DNA of 52,080 nucleotides from Bacteroidetes/Chlorobi group bacterium MS-B_bin-24 (GCA_003731685.1 RCNO01000001.1:1262-53341); one strand, 5' to 3'. Positions 34,825 to 43,888 are shown, numbered from the stretch's first letter. Numbers and translations are program-made. Notes: generated by a model not told the origin, from the letters alone.

Positions 34825-35808
34825 TTAATTTGTTACAAAAGACTCGATTTTTTGATTTAAAAAGTCCAAGATATTTTTCAAAAGATTATCCTTGAATGTG
34901 TCGAACCATCGAATTTGATTGTTTTTCTTGAACCAAGTAATCTGCCGTTTTGCATAACGACGTGTGTTTTGTTTAATAAGCTCAATGGCTGTGTTTGCAT
35001 CAATTCGACCTTGCAGAAAATCAATTGTTTCTTTATACCCAACAGTGTTCAAAGAGTTCAATTCAGGGGAATAGCCCAAATCCAAAATGTTTTTAACTTC
35101 CACAACCAAACCATCATTCCACATTTTCTCGACCCTATTCTCGATAAGGCTATAAATTTGTTTTCTCTCGGCGATTAAACCAATGTAAATAGTGGTGAAA
35201 TCGGGCTTTCGGTGAAATGTTTTGCGATACACAGAAATTGGGACTCCTTTAACCTCGTAAAACTCCAATGCACGTAACAAACGAACATAATTTTTATCGG
35301 GATACAATTTTGCTGTTTCTGGGTCAACTTCCATTAAACGGGAATACAAAGCATCTCGACTCCAACACGAAAGTTCTCGGCGAATTTTTAAGGCTTTATT
35401 TTTTTCGCTACTCGTGTAACCTTCTTCGAAGAAACCTTCGCAAAGTGCTTTAACATAAAGTCCCGAGCCACCAACAATCAAAGGAATTTTTCCACGATTA
35501 AAAATTTCATTTACAACAGCGTTCGCATCTTTCCCATATTGCCCTGCACTGAAATATTCATCGGGATAACAAATATCGATAAAGTGGTGTGGGACTCGGG
35601 AACGTTCCTCTAAAGTAGGCTTAGCTGTTCCGATGTCGAGATACTTATAAATCTGTCTCGAATCGGCAGAAACAATTTCTACTGGTAAAACATCAGAAAG
35701 GGACAAAGAGAGATTAGTCTTTCCAATAGCAGTTGGACCAACAAGAGCAATAGCAATTTTCCTCTCCAAAAATTCACCGATGAGGTTATCCACCATTTTG
35801 CCAGCCAT
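34825..35808 (-). CDS. miaA: tRNA dimethylallyltransferase
   Basis: MiaA adds a dimethylallyl group to A37 of tRNAs reading UNN codons. The product has the P-loop ALVGPTAIGKTNLSL, SADSRQIYKYLDIGTAKP and RVPHHFID. Also present are LIVGGSGLYVKAL and the C-terminal QNTRRYAKRQITWFKK, all diagnostic. The track start is a TTG; ATG codons at 35808 and 35796 both fit, each overlapping the pcm stop slightly, and I use the longer. It lies between pcm and dacB in a tight run. Confidence 0.96.
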   Translation of the reverse strand: MAGKMVDNLIGEFLERKIAIALVGPTAIGKTNLSLSLSDVLPVEIVSADSRQIYKYLDIGTAKPTLEERSRVPHHFIDICYPDEYFSAGQYGKDANAVVNEIFNRGKIPLIVGGSGLYVKALCEGFFEEGYTSSEKNKALKIRRELSCWSRDALYSRLMEVDPETAKLYPDKNYVRLLRALEFYEVKGVPISVYRKTFHRKPDFTTIYIGLIAERKQIYSLIENRVEKMWNDGLVVEVKNILDLGYSPELNSLNTVGYKETIDFLQGRIDANTAIELIKQNTRRYAKRQITWFKKNNQIRWFDTFKDNLLKNILDFLNQKIESFVTN

Positions 35809-36460
35809 ATTCACCAATTAATGGCACAAATTTGAAAAAATGTTCCTGCTCTTCTTGGAATTGATTATCCCCAACTTTAGTAATGATATACATTGCCTGA
35901 TAAGAACGGTCGCCGACAGGAATAACAAGCCTGCCATTAATGGCAAGTTGTTCAAGAAGCGGCTCGGGAACCTTTGGAGCAGCTGCAGTAACAATTATTC
36001 CATCATATGGTGCATATTCTTTCCAACCCAGCGAACCATCACCCCATCGGGTTAAAACATTCACTCCTAATTGTTGAAAAATTCTATTGGCTTTTAAATA
36101 TAGTTCGTAAATTCGTTCGATAGTATAAACCCTCATTCCCATTAAATAAAGCAAGGTAGCTTGGTACCCGCTTCCAGTCCCAATCTCTAAAACTTTACTA
36201 CCCTCTTTAAGATTTAAAGCTTGGGTCATAAAAGCAACTGTGTACGGTTGCGAAATAGTTTGATTGCAATCTATTGGCAACGCAATATCCTCGTAGGCTT
36301 GGGAAACAAAGGCAGGGTCGACAAATAGCTCACGAGGGATTTTGTTCATAGCCGAAAGTATTCTCTCGTCCTTTATCCCTCTTTGTCGAAGTCTATCGAC
36401 CAGTTGAAAACGGGCTTCTTTGAATTGATAATTGTTCTGATAATTGAGTTTGGGTTCCAT
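35786..36460 (-). CDS. pcm: Protein-L-isoaspartate O-methyltransferase
   Basis: Pcm uses SAM to methylate isoaspartyl residues in aged proteins so they can revert to aspartate. The 224-residue product has the N-terminal LVDRLRQRGIKDERIL and the substrate loop DIALPIDCNQTISQPYTVAFM. The SAM-binding VLEIGTGSGYQATLL and GDGSLGWKEYAPYDGIIVTAAA follow. It starts three bases after cdaA and overlaps miaA downstream. Confidence 0.95.
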   Translation of the reverse strand: MEPKLNYQNNYQFKEARFQLVDRLRQRGIKDERILSAMNKIPRELFVDPAFVSQAYEDIALPIDCNQTISQPYTVAFMTQALNLKEGSKVLEIGTGSGYQATLLYLMGMRVYTIERIYELYLKANRIFQQLGVNVLTRWGDGSLGWKEYAPYDGIIVTAAAPKVPEPLLEQLAINGRLVIPVGDRSYQAMYIITKVGDNQFQEEQEHFFKFVPLIGEYGWQNGG

Positions 36461-36463
36461 ATA

Positions 36464-37228
36464 TCAAGATAGCTTTTCACTCAAAATAGACTCGATTTTA
36501 TTTTTTGGAATATTGAAAATAAATGTTCCCGATTCGGCGATGGAAATCCAACCAGTTTCTTCCGAAACCACAAGCACAAGCGCATCGGTTTGTTCCGACA
36601 ATCCAAGCGCAGCTCGATGGCGAGTTCCAAGCAGTCGCCCTTCTAATTTGGTAACCGTTGACAAAGGCAAAATGCACTTTGCAAATAAAAGGTTCGAGCC
36701 CTCTATCAAAACAGCACCATCGTGCAAAGGCGACTTCGGGTTAAAAATCGAAAGCAACAGCTCCTTCGAAACTCTGGCACCTATTGGTACACCTGTGTCA
36801 ACATTCATCTCGACATTTTGAGAGCGAACAAAAACAATCAATCCGCCTATGTGATTTTCAGACATTTCCTTCACGGCAGAAATAACTTCGTCAATGGTTT
36901 GGGTTAGATTCGTCCGAAGGAAAAATCTTAGGAATGGCAAATTAGAAAGCCTAAGCAAAACTCGCCGCAATTCAGGCTGGAAAAGAATTATAAAAGCCAG
37001 CAGCCAAACCCCCATCACAGATTTCAGTAGCCAATTTATTGCACGCAAGTTAATCATTTCGCTAATAAAAGTCATAAAAATCAAAAGAACCAATCCAAAA
37101 AGAATTTGAACCGCAACAGTATCTTTCAAAAGATTATACATCCAATAAAAAATTACAAAAAGAAGAACCAAATCGAGAAGGTCGAGAAAAGTAATTTGAA
37201 GAAATCCAATCTTGAAAATTTCAAACAT
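36464..37228 (-). CDS. cdaA: Diadenylate cyclase CdaA (c-di-AMP synthase)
   Basis: CdaA makes c-di-AMP from two ATP. The 254-residue protein has three N-terminal membrane helices (about 10-85). A DAC domain follows with the catalytic SPLHDGAVLIEG (DGA) and GTRHRAALGLSEQTDA (RHR), plus a VSEETGWIS end. The membrane part and FQPELRRVLLRL linker are typical of CdaA rather than DisA. No cdaR (YbbR) or glmM is adjacent; it is joined to phoH instead by a one-base stop/start overlap (TAATG). c-di-AMP commonly governs potassium, osmotic and cell-wall balance. Confidence 0.95.
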   Translation of the reverse strand: MFEIFKIGFLQITFLDLLDLVLLFVIFYWMYNLLKDTVAVQILFGLVLLIFMTFISEMINLRAINWLLKSVMGVWLLAFIILFQPELRRVLLRLSNLPFLRFFLRTNLTQTIDEVISAVKEMSENHIGGLIVFVRSQNVEMNVDTGVPIGARVSKELLLSIFNPKSPLHDGAVLIEGSNLLFAKCILPLSTVTKLEGRLLGTRHRAALGLSEQTDALVLVVSEETGWISIAESGTFIFNIPKNKIESILSEKLS

Positions 37229-38241
37229 TAGGTTTTATCCGAATTTTTCTCTTTCTGTTGCTTTTGCAATTGCTTGCTTTCAGCCTCATCCTGATAAGCC
37301 TTAATAATGCGAGCGACCAGTTTATGGCGAACTACATCCTTTTCATCAAAATAAACAAAAGCAATACCTTCGATGTTTTGGAGCAATTTATTTGCATTTA
37401 TCAATCCGCAATCTTCGGGATTTTGCAAGTCAATTTGGGTGATATCCCCAGTTACAATTACCTTCGAATTATTACCCATTCGTGTAAGGAACATTTTCAT
37501 TTGGGTAATAGTGGCATTTTGAGCTTCATCGAGAATAATGAAAGCATTGCTCAAAGTTCTACCTCGCATATAAGCAAGAGGTATAATTTCAATTATGTTT
37601 TTTTCGGAATATGTTTTTAATTTCTCGCTCGAAAGCATATAATACAAAGCATCGGTTAATGGCTTTAAATATGGGTCCAGCTTCTCTTTCAAATCGCCCG
37701 GCAAAAAGCCTAATGATTCCCCTGTTTCGACTGCAGGCCTGGAAAGTATAATTTTCTCTATTCGGTTCTTCTTCAATTCGGCAAGAGCCATAGCAACAGC
37801 AAGGAAAGTTTTGCCAGTTCCCGCTGGTCCAATTGCAAAAACAATATCGTTCTCGGCAACTTTCTTAACATATTCGACCTGTTTTAGATTTTTGGTTTTG
37901 ATTGGACCTTTTGCACTATGGTAAACTACGATTTCGTCGGGATTTGAACTCTTACTTCGAGCCCGAACTGTTGTATCCTCCTCGGTCATTAGCTCCAAAA
38001 CAGTTGAGAGGTCGTTATCCGAAATTGTTCCGCTCCGTCGATGAATATATCCAAGCTCTTTAAAGATTGCTTCGATAGATTTTACCTCTTCGGGTGAACC
38101 TTTCAGAACAAGACTGCTCCCTCTCAAAGTAATTAAAGTATTAAATTTATTTTCTATTACCTGAAGTAATTGGTCATTGTACCCAATAAAGTACAGAAAA
38201 TCCTTATCTTCAAGGTGGATTGTTTTTTCAGTAACTTCCAT
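37228..38241 (-). CDS. phoH: PhoH-like ATPase
   Basis: The 337-residue protein has a small N-terminal KH-like region (NDQLLQVIENKFNTLITLRG, about 20-70) and a PhoH ATPase domain. The latter has Walker A IGPAGTGKTFLAVAMAL, SRPAVETGESLGFLPGD and AFIILDEAQNATITQMKMF (Walker B). The family has RNA-linked ATPase or helicase roles, often next to ybeY in other bacteria; ybeY is not here. The ATG at 38241 is preferred to the TTG three codons upstream. It leads the run phoH-cdaA-pcm-miaA-dacB-permease, all with gaps of 16 bases or less. Confidence 0.94.
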   Translation of the reverse strand: MEVTEKTIHLEDKDFLYFIGYNDQLLQVIENKFNTLITLRGSSLVLKGSPEEVKSIEAIFKELGYIHRRSGTISDNDLSTVLELMTEEDTTVRARSKSSNPDEIVVYHSAKGPIKTKNLKQVEYVKKVAENDIVFAIGPAGTGKTFLAVAMALAELKKNRIEKIILSRPAVETGESLGFLPGDLKEKLDPYLKPLTDALYYMLSSEKLKTYSEKNIIEIIPLAYMRGRTLSNAFIILDEAQNATITQMKMFLTRMGNNSKVIVTGDITQIDLQNPEDCGLINANKLLQNIEGIAFVYFDEKDVVRHKLVARIIKAYQDEAESKQLQKQQKEKNSDKT

Positions 38242-38273
38242 ACCTTTCAAAATAGTGAAACATAATAAAACAC

Positions 38274-38306
38274 AAAAGCCCCACTTAAAAGCAATGGGGC
38301 TTTTTT
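38274..38306. terminator. Terminator after the lipoprotein/LysM unit
   Basis: The stem GCCCCA / TGGGGC with an 11-base loop is flanked by A-rich and T-rich runs. On the minus strand it is followed by TTTTGTGTTTTA, so it can end the LysM transcript; on the + strand TTTTTT follows. It separates the LysM gene from phoH. Confidence 0.72.
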
Positions 38307-38328
38307 AAAAGAAGAAATAACCATAACA

Positions 38329-39144
38329 TTATTTTTTAGTCTCGGTTGATTTAGTCTCACCTTCGTTTTGTTCTCTTTCCACTGCAGCTTTTTTCATTCT
38401 CCAGTACTTTCGTTCTGCTTTAATTTCATCGGGAGTCTTCGGACCCGGTGGTGGAATTGTCAACTGTTGTCCCGGATAAATAATATCAGGATTTTTAATC
38501 AAATTAGTATTTGCTTGCCAAATTTTGGGCCACATAAATGGGTCACCAAAAAATTCCGTTTTCGCTGCGATATTCCATAAGCAATCACGATTTTCAGCCC
38601 AAGTTCCAACCGTATATGTCTTGATTTTCTTTTCCCTGTATAAGCCCTTTATTTCGGACGCAAGAGAAATAATTTTGTTATAAAATTCAGGCAAAATAGC
38701 TAGTTTAATCATTCGTATCTGATTTAACGAATTCTCAAGTTCTTCAACTTCCTTGCGTCTATCGGCAAGTTCGTCGTTCGAAAGTCGTTGCATCTCTCGA
38801 ATTTTTCCTTCGATTTGGCCAAGTTTCTGTTTAAATTTCTCCATATCCTCTTTTGTAAAGGGCTTATTCGTTTCGGGATTAATTCCAAGAAGCCCAAGAT
38901 AATTGTCAAGACAATCGTTTAAACGCTTATTTGTTTGATTCAAATCATCTTGAAGTTTCTGAATGTCTGCATCCAAAGCATTCAACTTGGATTGCAAATC
39001 ATTAACAATATTTTGGAATTCAGCAATTCGCTGTATTGCTTCTTTTTTGGTCAATTCCTCATCGGGTTTTTGCGAAAGCAAATCAAATCGAACAAAAATT
39101 GTCAAAATTGCAATCAAACTTAAAATTTTAACTATACTTTTCAT
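38329..39144 (-). CDS. Secreted coiled-coil protein with C-terminal LysM domain
   Basis: The 271-residue product has a signal peptide (MKSIVKILSLIAILTIFVRF), then a long charged coiled coil (about 30-160, e.g. QNIVNDLQSKLNALDADIQK). A LysM-like domain follows (about 175-235: KTYTVGTWAENRDCLWNIA to YPGQQLTIPPPG), and then a charged tail ending TKSTETKK. LysM binds peptidoglycan, so a periplasmic scaffold is likely. GAGGTGG just before the ATG at 39144 supports that start over the ATG at 39156. It directly follows a coiled-coil lipoprotein gene, suggesting the two products act together; no enzymatic domain is visible. Confidence 0.88.
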   Translation of the reverse strand: MKSIVKILSLIAILTIFVRFDLLSQKPDEELTKKEAIQRIAEFQNIVNDLQSKLNALDADIQKLQDDLNQTNKRLNDCLDNYLGLLGINPETNKPFTKEDMEKFKQKLGQIEGKIREMQRLSNDELADRRKEVEELENSLNQIRMIKLAILPEFYNKIISLASEIKGLYREKKIKTYTVGTWAENRDCLWNIAAKTEFFGDPFMWPKIWQANTNLIKNPDIIYPGQQLTIPPPGPKTPDEIKAERKYWRMKKAAVEREQNEGETKSTETKK

Positions 39145-39167
39145 CTTCCACCTCATTCTTTCTAATA

Positions 39168-39521
39168 CTACTTTTTACGAGTTTTTGTTTTGGGAGCTTT
39201 GGCGGGGGCTGGTTCCTGTTTAGGCTCGACATACTTCCAATCGGGCCAAACATCGGGCCATTTGGCAAGCTTATCTTTTACGAACTGCGTTCGCTCTTCG
39301 CAATCCTTCAGTTCTGCTTCACGAGCATTAAGCTCACGCTCGAGTTTCGATTTGTCTGCTTTTTTCTTATCAATAAGTTCGCTAAGGCTTCGTTCTTGTT
39401 TTCTTAACTCACGCAATTGCATAAGCTGTTCCTGTGTGATTTTATTTGAACAGCCTGCAAAAAACACTCCGAACGCAATCGAAGCGGTTGCAAATAAAAG
39501 TTTCCAATGCTTTTTAATCAT
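39168..39521 (-). CDS. Small coiled-coil lipoprotein
   Basis: The 117-residue product starts MIKKHWKLLFATASIAFG and has a lipobox GVFFAGC (Cys24). A coiled coil of about 55 residues (QLMQLRELRKQERSLSELID...) follows. Next is a Trp-rich segment, KWPDVWPDWKYVEP, and a Pro/Lys tail ending KTKTRKK. A strong GGAGG six bases before this ATG decides the start against the longer track form, and a TTTG-N20-TAATTTTG promoter lies just upstream. It is the first gene of a two-gene unit with the LysM protein. The basic tail could touch peptidoglycan or a partner; its function is unknown. Confidence 0.85.
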   Translation of the reverse strand: MIKKHWKLLFATASIAFGVFFAGCSNKITQEQLMQLRELRKQERSLSELIDKKKADKSKLERELNAREAELKDCEERTQFVKDKLAKWPDVWPDWKYVEPKQEPAPAKAPKTKTRKK

Positions 39522-39547
39522 AAAAATCCTCCAAAAAAGGTTACACA

Positions 39548-39579
39548 CAAAATTACAAAAAAACATCTAAAAATCCAAA
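39548..39579 (-). promoter_or_regulatory. Bacteroidota-type promoter of the lipoprotein/LysM unit
   Basis: On the minus strand TTTG (39579-39576), a 20-base spacer and TAATTTTG (39555-39548) match TTTG-N19/20-TAnnTTTG. The predicted start near 39542 leaves a leader of about 20 bases holding GGAGG. It lies only a few bases past the FG-GAP gene stop at 39590. Confidence 0.65.
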
Positions 39580-39589
39580 TAAATAATTA

Positions 39590-42500
39590 TCACTTTTTCA
39601 AAATTACAATTTTACTTAAAAATTTGCCATTTTCAATTATCAAATAAAACATCGATTCAGAATATGAACTTAAATCAATGAGGTTAACTCCCTCTCCCAA
39701 TGTTGCTTTACAAATTTCCCTACCAAGAAAATCGAAAATTCGAACTTTATAATTGCCCTCGAAAGGTAATTTAATGAAGACCAAACCATCCGTCGGATTT
39801 GGAAAAACAGAGAAACCATTTTCATCAATTTCAACTACGGATGCACTAATAGTTCTAAATTGCCAAACAGTTGACCAAGGACCCGTTCCAACATTATTTC
39901 GCCCTGCCACTCTCCAAAAATATTCTACATCGGGCTCAAGCGATGTCAAATGTTTATAAATAGCTGATTGTACAAATTTTTCCGTTACAAGTGAATCAAA
40001 TGTCGGGGACTTACTCAATTGGAAAATGTAATCATCGACATTTTCAATCTGTGTCCATTTAAAAGTTGGTTTCAATGGTACTCCACTGGCATTATCTTCG
40101 GGAGATGTTAAAACAACAACCGATGGCAATGTGTTTGTTTCGAAAGAAAATACTTCGGACCACACCCCATCTCCATCTTTATTAACTGCTCGAACTCTCC
40201 AATAATAGTTTTTCGCAGGATATAAATAGTTAGAATCCAATGTCAAAATTGTGTCCTTAAGCCCTTTTAGATATAAAAGCGGATTTTGGAAACTATTCTC
40301 TTCGGCAATTTGAAATTCAAAGGAAACCTCAACATCAAGGTATTTTTGGAACTTCGGTCGGTTCCATTTGAATGTTGGCGTTAGGTTCATCTTTTTTGAA
40401 TCATTAATCGGGGCAATTAGCTGAATTGCTGGTGGGATTGGATTGCCCACAAAAAAAGTGTAAACACTCGACCAAGATGATGTATCTTTGGTTGTTATTG
40501 CTCTAACTTTCCAAAAGTATTGCTTCGACTTGCTACCTTTGTTCCAACAAAGTGTGCTATCGTTCGAAAAATATTTTTGAGAATTTTTAAAATCTTTATC
40601 TTCTGAAATTATTATTTCATACGAAGTTGCTCCATCAACAAAATTCCAAACTAAACACAAAGAATCGGGTAAGTTTTGCTGGAAGTTTTTGGGATAAATC
40701 AACACGGGAGTAGATGTTAGCAACTTTTTCAGTTCATCATTATACTTGATCAAGTAAATATTATTCGCTTTAACATTAGTGTATTTTTTTCTAAAACCAT
40801 TTAAATAAATAACAACAACACTATCGATAATTCTCGTGTTGCCTAAACCAAAATGCAAAGTGTTTGAATTTTGCGAGCAACGATTCCCCGATATACTGCC
40901 CATCAGTTCTCGATAAAATTTTCTTCCACCAGCATAAAGGTAAATTTTAGTTCCGTAGCAATCCATATTCACAGAATTTTCGGGACTTCCAATTAATCTA
41001 AACTTTACCCAGTTCCCTTTTCGTTCTAAATCATTTCGCAATAGACGGACACCTTCGAATGGGCTTGCAACGAGCAAATCCAAATCCCCATCGTTGTCAT
41101 AATCAATTCTAACAGCATTCCAAGGTCCGTGAATAATCGCTCCAACTTCCCAAGTTTTATCAATTAATTTAAAATCGGGGGCACCTGTATTAAAATATAT
41201 TCTTCCGGGTCGTTTTGGTTCGCCCCCGTCTCCTTCGGCACGATAAGAGATTTGGCCATGCCAAAGGTCAAGATAGCCATCCAAATCGAAATCTCCCCAA
41301 GTCATACCTGCGTTCATTTCGAAAAACTTCAAACCCATTTTCTGATGTACTTCCCTAAACTTATAATCCGGTGGTCCTTGATTTTCGAAGATCAAAGAAG
41401 GATTTGAATACATTCCGCGCCAATCAGGATGTCCCAGATTCCCAACAGCCAAATCCGGATTTCCATCATTGTTGAAATCGCCCCACTCGGCTCCCATTCC
41501 ATGTCCAAAATAATTTGGCGCAGCGGTTGGAACACCTTGAACACCCGTAACATCGCCAACATTTGTAAATGTTCCATCCCCGTTGTTTTTATAAAGCAAA
41601 TCTCTCACTAATCGATAATTTGCAACAAAAATATCAACTTTACCATCGTTATTATAATCACAAGCATTTGCACCGTAACAATCGTAATATCCCAATGCGC
41701 CACCACTTGGACTAAAAAGTTCAAATTGAGTTAAGCCAGCGGTCTTTGTCACATTTTTAAATTTCCCATTCTTATCTTGAATCCACAATTGGTCTGGGAA
41801 GTATCTTTCAACATAATTCCCTGCAACCGTTACGCCAACGCGATTGTTTGCAAGAAATAAATCCAGCCGGCCATCGCCATTAAAATCTGCCCACAATGGC
41901 GTTATACAATTGTATGGATTTGGTATCGAATCCTGTTGATTGGGAGTAGAAAGATTAAAATCTTCCGATGGACTGGGATATGGCAAGCTAAAAATGTCCT
42001 TCGGATTTAACATTGTAAATGTTCCATTGCCATTATTTTTATAAACTCTATCAAGCGAAAAGACCATCTTCAAATTTTCATCGTAATTTCCATTTCTCAA
42101 TGCATAACAATCGATAAACCCATCATTATTGAAATCGCCCCAAGAAGTCATCGAAGCTGTGATATTAAATTTCTTGCTCACATCAGTAAAGGTGCCGTCT
42201 CCGTTGTTCTGGAAGAAATAACTCCCTATGGCAATGTCGTCCCAACCATCGTTGTTCCAATCGACAACACTAACATCATTGCTTCCGATGTATTTCCCAT
42301 CGGGCAAAGTCAATCCTACTTCCGTTGTAACATCAAAGAATTGTGGAACGGGTGGCTTTGCAGAAGTGCTATCGAGAGGATAAACATATTCCACCACAAG
42401 TCGAACAAGGAAATCACCATTAGCAATGTAGTAATTGCCCGGTCCACCCAAAGAATTATTTTCAAAAGGATTCATCAAGAAAGAAGAATAAGGGGTTGAT

Positions 42501-42943
42501 AATCCATCATTATCAATTGCAAAAAAGGGTCCCTTTTGGTTCAAACGGTGAAGAATAACAACCCTATCTAACCCAGCCAGATAAATATTCCCAGCTGGAA
42601 ATTCATACCATCCCGGTTTTCCTTGATAATCGAAAATGATTGGGTCCGTTTTTAAATTATAATTGGCAACCCAAAGCGTTGGAGGAAGGTAACCTTCGGA
42701 AGGGTCCCCCATTATGTAAATGGTATCTCGGTTCTGATAATCTCCAACAAAGTAAATCTGGATTTTTTTCAAAATGCAAGGACCGTCTGGTTTTAAAATT
42801 TTACTTTCTTCCCAGAAATAACGCTCAACATAACCAGAGGTTTTTGGTATGTTGTTGTCATTCTTAACAACAACATCGAGAGGAAACAATTTGTTCGAAA
42901 ACAAGAAAGAAAAAACCACAAAGAAGTAAAAAAACTTTCTCAT
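39590..42943 (-). CDS. FG-GAP/UnbV propeller protein with fibronectin-like repeats and T9SS tail
   Basis: The true start is probably the ATG at 42943 (MRKFFYFFVVFSFLFSNKLF, a signal peptide), eight bases beyond the upstream stop; the track's extra 53 residues overlap that gene. The 1117-residue product has a beta-sandwich N-terminus. A propeller (about 210-660) follows with seven Ca-binding motifs of the DxNxDGxxD type (e.g. DWNNDGWDD, DYNNDGKVD, DYDNDGDLD). An ASPIC/UnbV domain (VKFRLIGSPENSVNMDCYG) comes next, then three fibronectin-III-like repeats with YWRVRAVN or YFWRVAG. It ends in a T9SS type A tail (FSVFPNPTDGLVFIKL). It should be a large surface or secreted Ca-binding protein. Adhesion or glycan binding is inference. 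Confidence 0.9.
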   Translation of the reverse strand: MRKFFYFFVVFSFLFSNKLFPLDVVVKNDNNIPKTSGYVERYFWEESKILKPDGPCILKKIQIYFVGDYQNRDTIYIMGDPSEGYLPPTLWVANYNLKTDPIIFDYQGKPGWYEFPAGNIYLAGLDRVVILHRLNQKGPFFAIDNDGLSTPYSSFLMNPFENNSLGGPGNYYIANGDFLVRLVVEYVYPLDSTSAKPPVPQFFDVTTEVGLTLPDGKYIGSNDVSVVDWNNDGWDDIAIGSYFFQNNGDGTFTDVSKKFNITASMTSWGDFNNDGFIDCYALRNGNYDENLKMVFSLDRVYKNNGNGTFTMLNPKDIFSLPYPSPSEDFNLSTPNQQDSIPNPYNCITPLWADFNGDGRLDLFLANNRVGVTVAGNYVERYFPDQLWIQDKNGKFKNVTKTAGLTQFELFSPSGGALGYYDCYGANACDYNNDGKVDIFVANYRLVRDLLYKNNGDGTFTNVGDVTGVQGVPTAAPNYFGHGMGAEWGDFNNDGNPDLAVGNLGHPDWRGMYSNPSLIFENQGPPDYKFREVHQKMGLKFFEMNAGMTWGDFDLDGYLDLWHGQISYRAEGDGGEPKRPGRIYFNTGAPDFKLIDKTWEVGAIIHGPWNAVRIDYDNDGDLDLLVASPFEGVRLLRNDLERKGNWVKFRLIGSPENSVNMDCYGTKIYLYAGGRKFYRELMGSISGNRCSQNSNTLHFGLGNTRIIDSVVVIYLNGFRKKYTNVKANNIYLIKYNDELKKLLTSTPVLIYPKNFQQNLPDSLCLVWNFVDGATSYEIIISEDKDFKNSQKYFSNDSTLCWNKGSKSKQYFWKVRAITTKDTSSWSSVYTFFVGNPIPPAIQLIAPINDSKKMNLTPTFKWNRPKFQKYLDVEVSFEFQIAEENSFQNPLLYLKGLKDTILTLDSNYLYPAKNYYWRVRAVNKDGDGVWSEVFSFETNTLPSVVVLTSPEDNASGVPLKPTFKWTQIENVDDYIFQLSKSPTFDSLVTEKFVQSAIYKHLTSLEPDVEYFWRVAGRNNVGTGPWSTVWQFRTISASVVEIDENGFSVFPNPTDGLVFIKLPFEGNYKVRIFDFLGREICKATLGEGVNLIDLSSYSESMFYLIIENGKFLSKIVILKK

Positions 42944-42950
42944 AGTCCAT

Positions 42951-43784
42951 CTATGCAAATTGTTCAAAAATTCCAACTTTTCTTGCACAAACAAGTTGAC
43001 CAACAAAAGCCCCAATCTTTTCTGCTGCGTTTCCATTTCTAATTCCAAGCTCAAGGAAACCACTACTACCAATATAAGCAAGGAACTCACCTTCTTCGAC
43101 ATCAGAATAGGTTGTACTTATGTTCTTTATTTTCGTATGCCCAATTTCAAACTTCCATTTCAAATCTTGCTTCAAAATATTATGCATATTAATCCCCAAA
43201 GAAATATAACTCAACGAGCTAATAATATTTCCGAACCTGTCGATATGAACCACTTCACCAATAAGATTCCCAAAACTATCGTAATAGCTTTTCAAGGGGG
43301 AAAGTTTAACAAGTTTCGAAAGTGGATATTCCTCGCCAAATTCAGCTAAATCAATGCCCATTGCAAGATAGGCAGCCATTGGAGCAAAAATATCACGCCC
43401 GTGAAAAGTTTTGCTGGGATTTTCAAGTTGATACTTTTCGTTTGTAAACAAATGAACTTTGGGTAGCTTAAAATTATTTAGTGTATAGGTCAAAATTCCA
43501 TTATCGGGGGCAACAAAGAAATACTTCCCTGCCCGAACACAAATCGCATTGCGATTTGAGCCCACACCGGGGTCTACAACAGCAACGAATATTGTTCCCT
43601 CGGGGAAATATTTAACTGAGGTCATCAATACAAAAGCAGCCTGTCTGATATTTCGAGGTTCAATCGAGTGTGTAATATCTATTATCTCCACATTTGGATT
43701 GATTGACAGAATCGTTCCTTTCATTATCCCAACATAATTATCAACCAATCCAAAATCGGTCAACAAAGCAATAATATTTTTCAT
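42951..43784 (-). CDS. SAM hydroxide adenosyltransferase (SAM hydrolase, DUF62 family)
   Basis: The 277-residue product begins IALLTDFGLVDNYVGIMKGT and has DITHSIEPRNIRQAAFVL, FVAVVDPGVGSNRNAI and FVAPDNGILTY. This is the pattern of the fluorinase-like family that attacks SAM with hydroxide to give adenosine and methionine. The C-terminal barrel has VHIDRFGNIISSL and LGIRNGNAAEKIGA. The 21- to 23-residue loop specific to fluorinases is not seen, so it is a hydrolase. Its physiological role is unclear. It lies seven bases before the large T9SS propeller gene, a pairing with no obvious metabolic sense. Confidence 0.93.
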   Translation of the reverse strand: MKNIIALLTDFGLVDNYVGIMKGTILSINPNVEIIDITHSIEPRNIRQAAFVLMTSVKYFPEGTIFVAVVDPGVGSNRNAICVRAGKYFFVAPDNGILTYTLNNFKLPKVHLFTNEKYQLENPSKTFHGRDIFAPMAAYLAMGIDLAEFGEEYPLSKLVKLSPLKSYYDSFGNLIGEVVHIDRFGNIISSLSYISLGINMHNILKQDLKWKFEIGHTKIKNISTTYSDVEEGEFLAYIGSSGFLELGIRNGNAAEKIGAFVGQLVCARKVGIFEQFA

Positions 43785-43888
43785 TTTCTTAACTTTTTAA
43801 ACTTTTACCAAAGAAAATTTAATACATTTTGCCTAATTTGAAGCCAAATTTTTATTAAATTTCGATTGTTTATTTTTAAAATTATAAA

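Noticed and set aside
36444-36821. 125-residue + strand ORF over cdaA
   Set aside because: It is antisense to the conserved DAC domain of cdaA; the Ser/Thr-rich product is typical of shadow frames.
42944-43102. 53-residue N-terminal extension of the FG-GAP protein
   Set aside because: It overlaps the SAM hydroxide adenosyltransferase gene, and a proper signal peptide begins at the internal ATG 42943.
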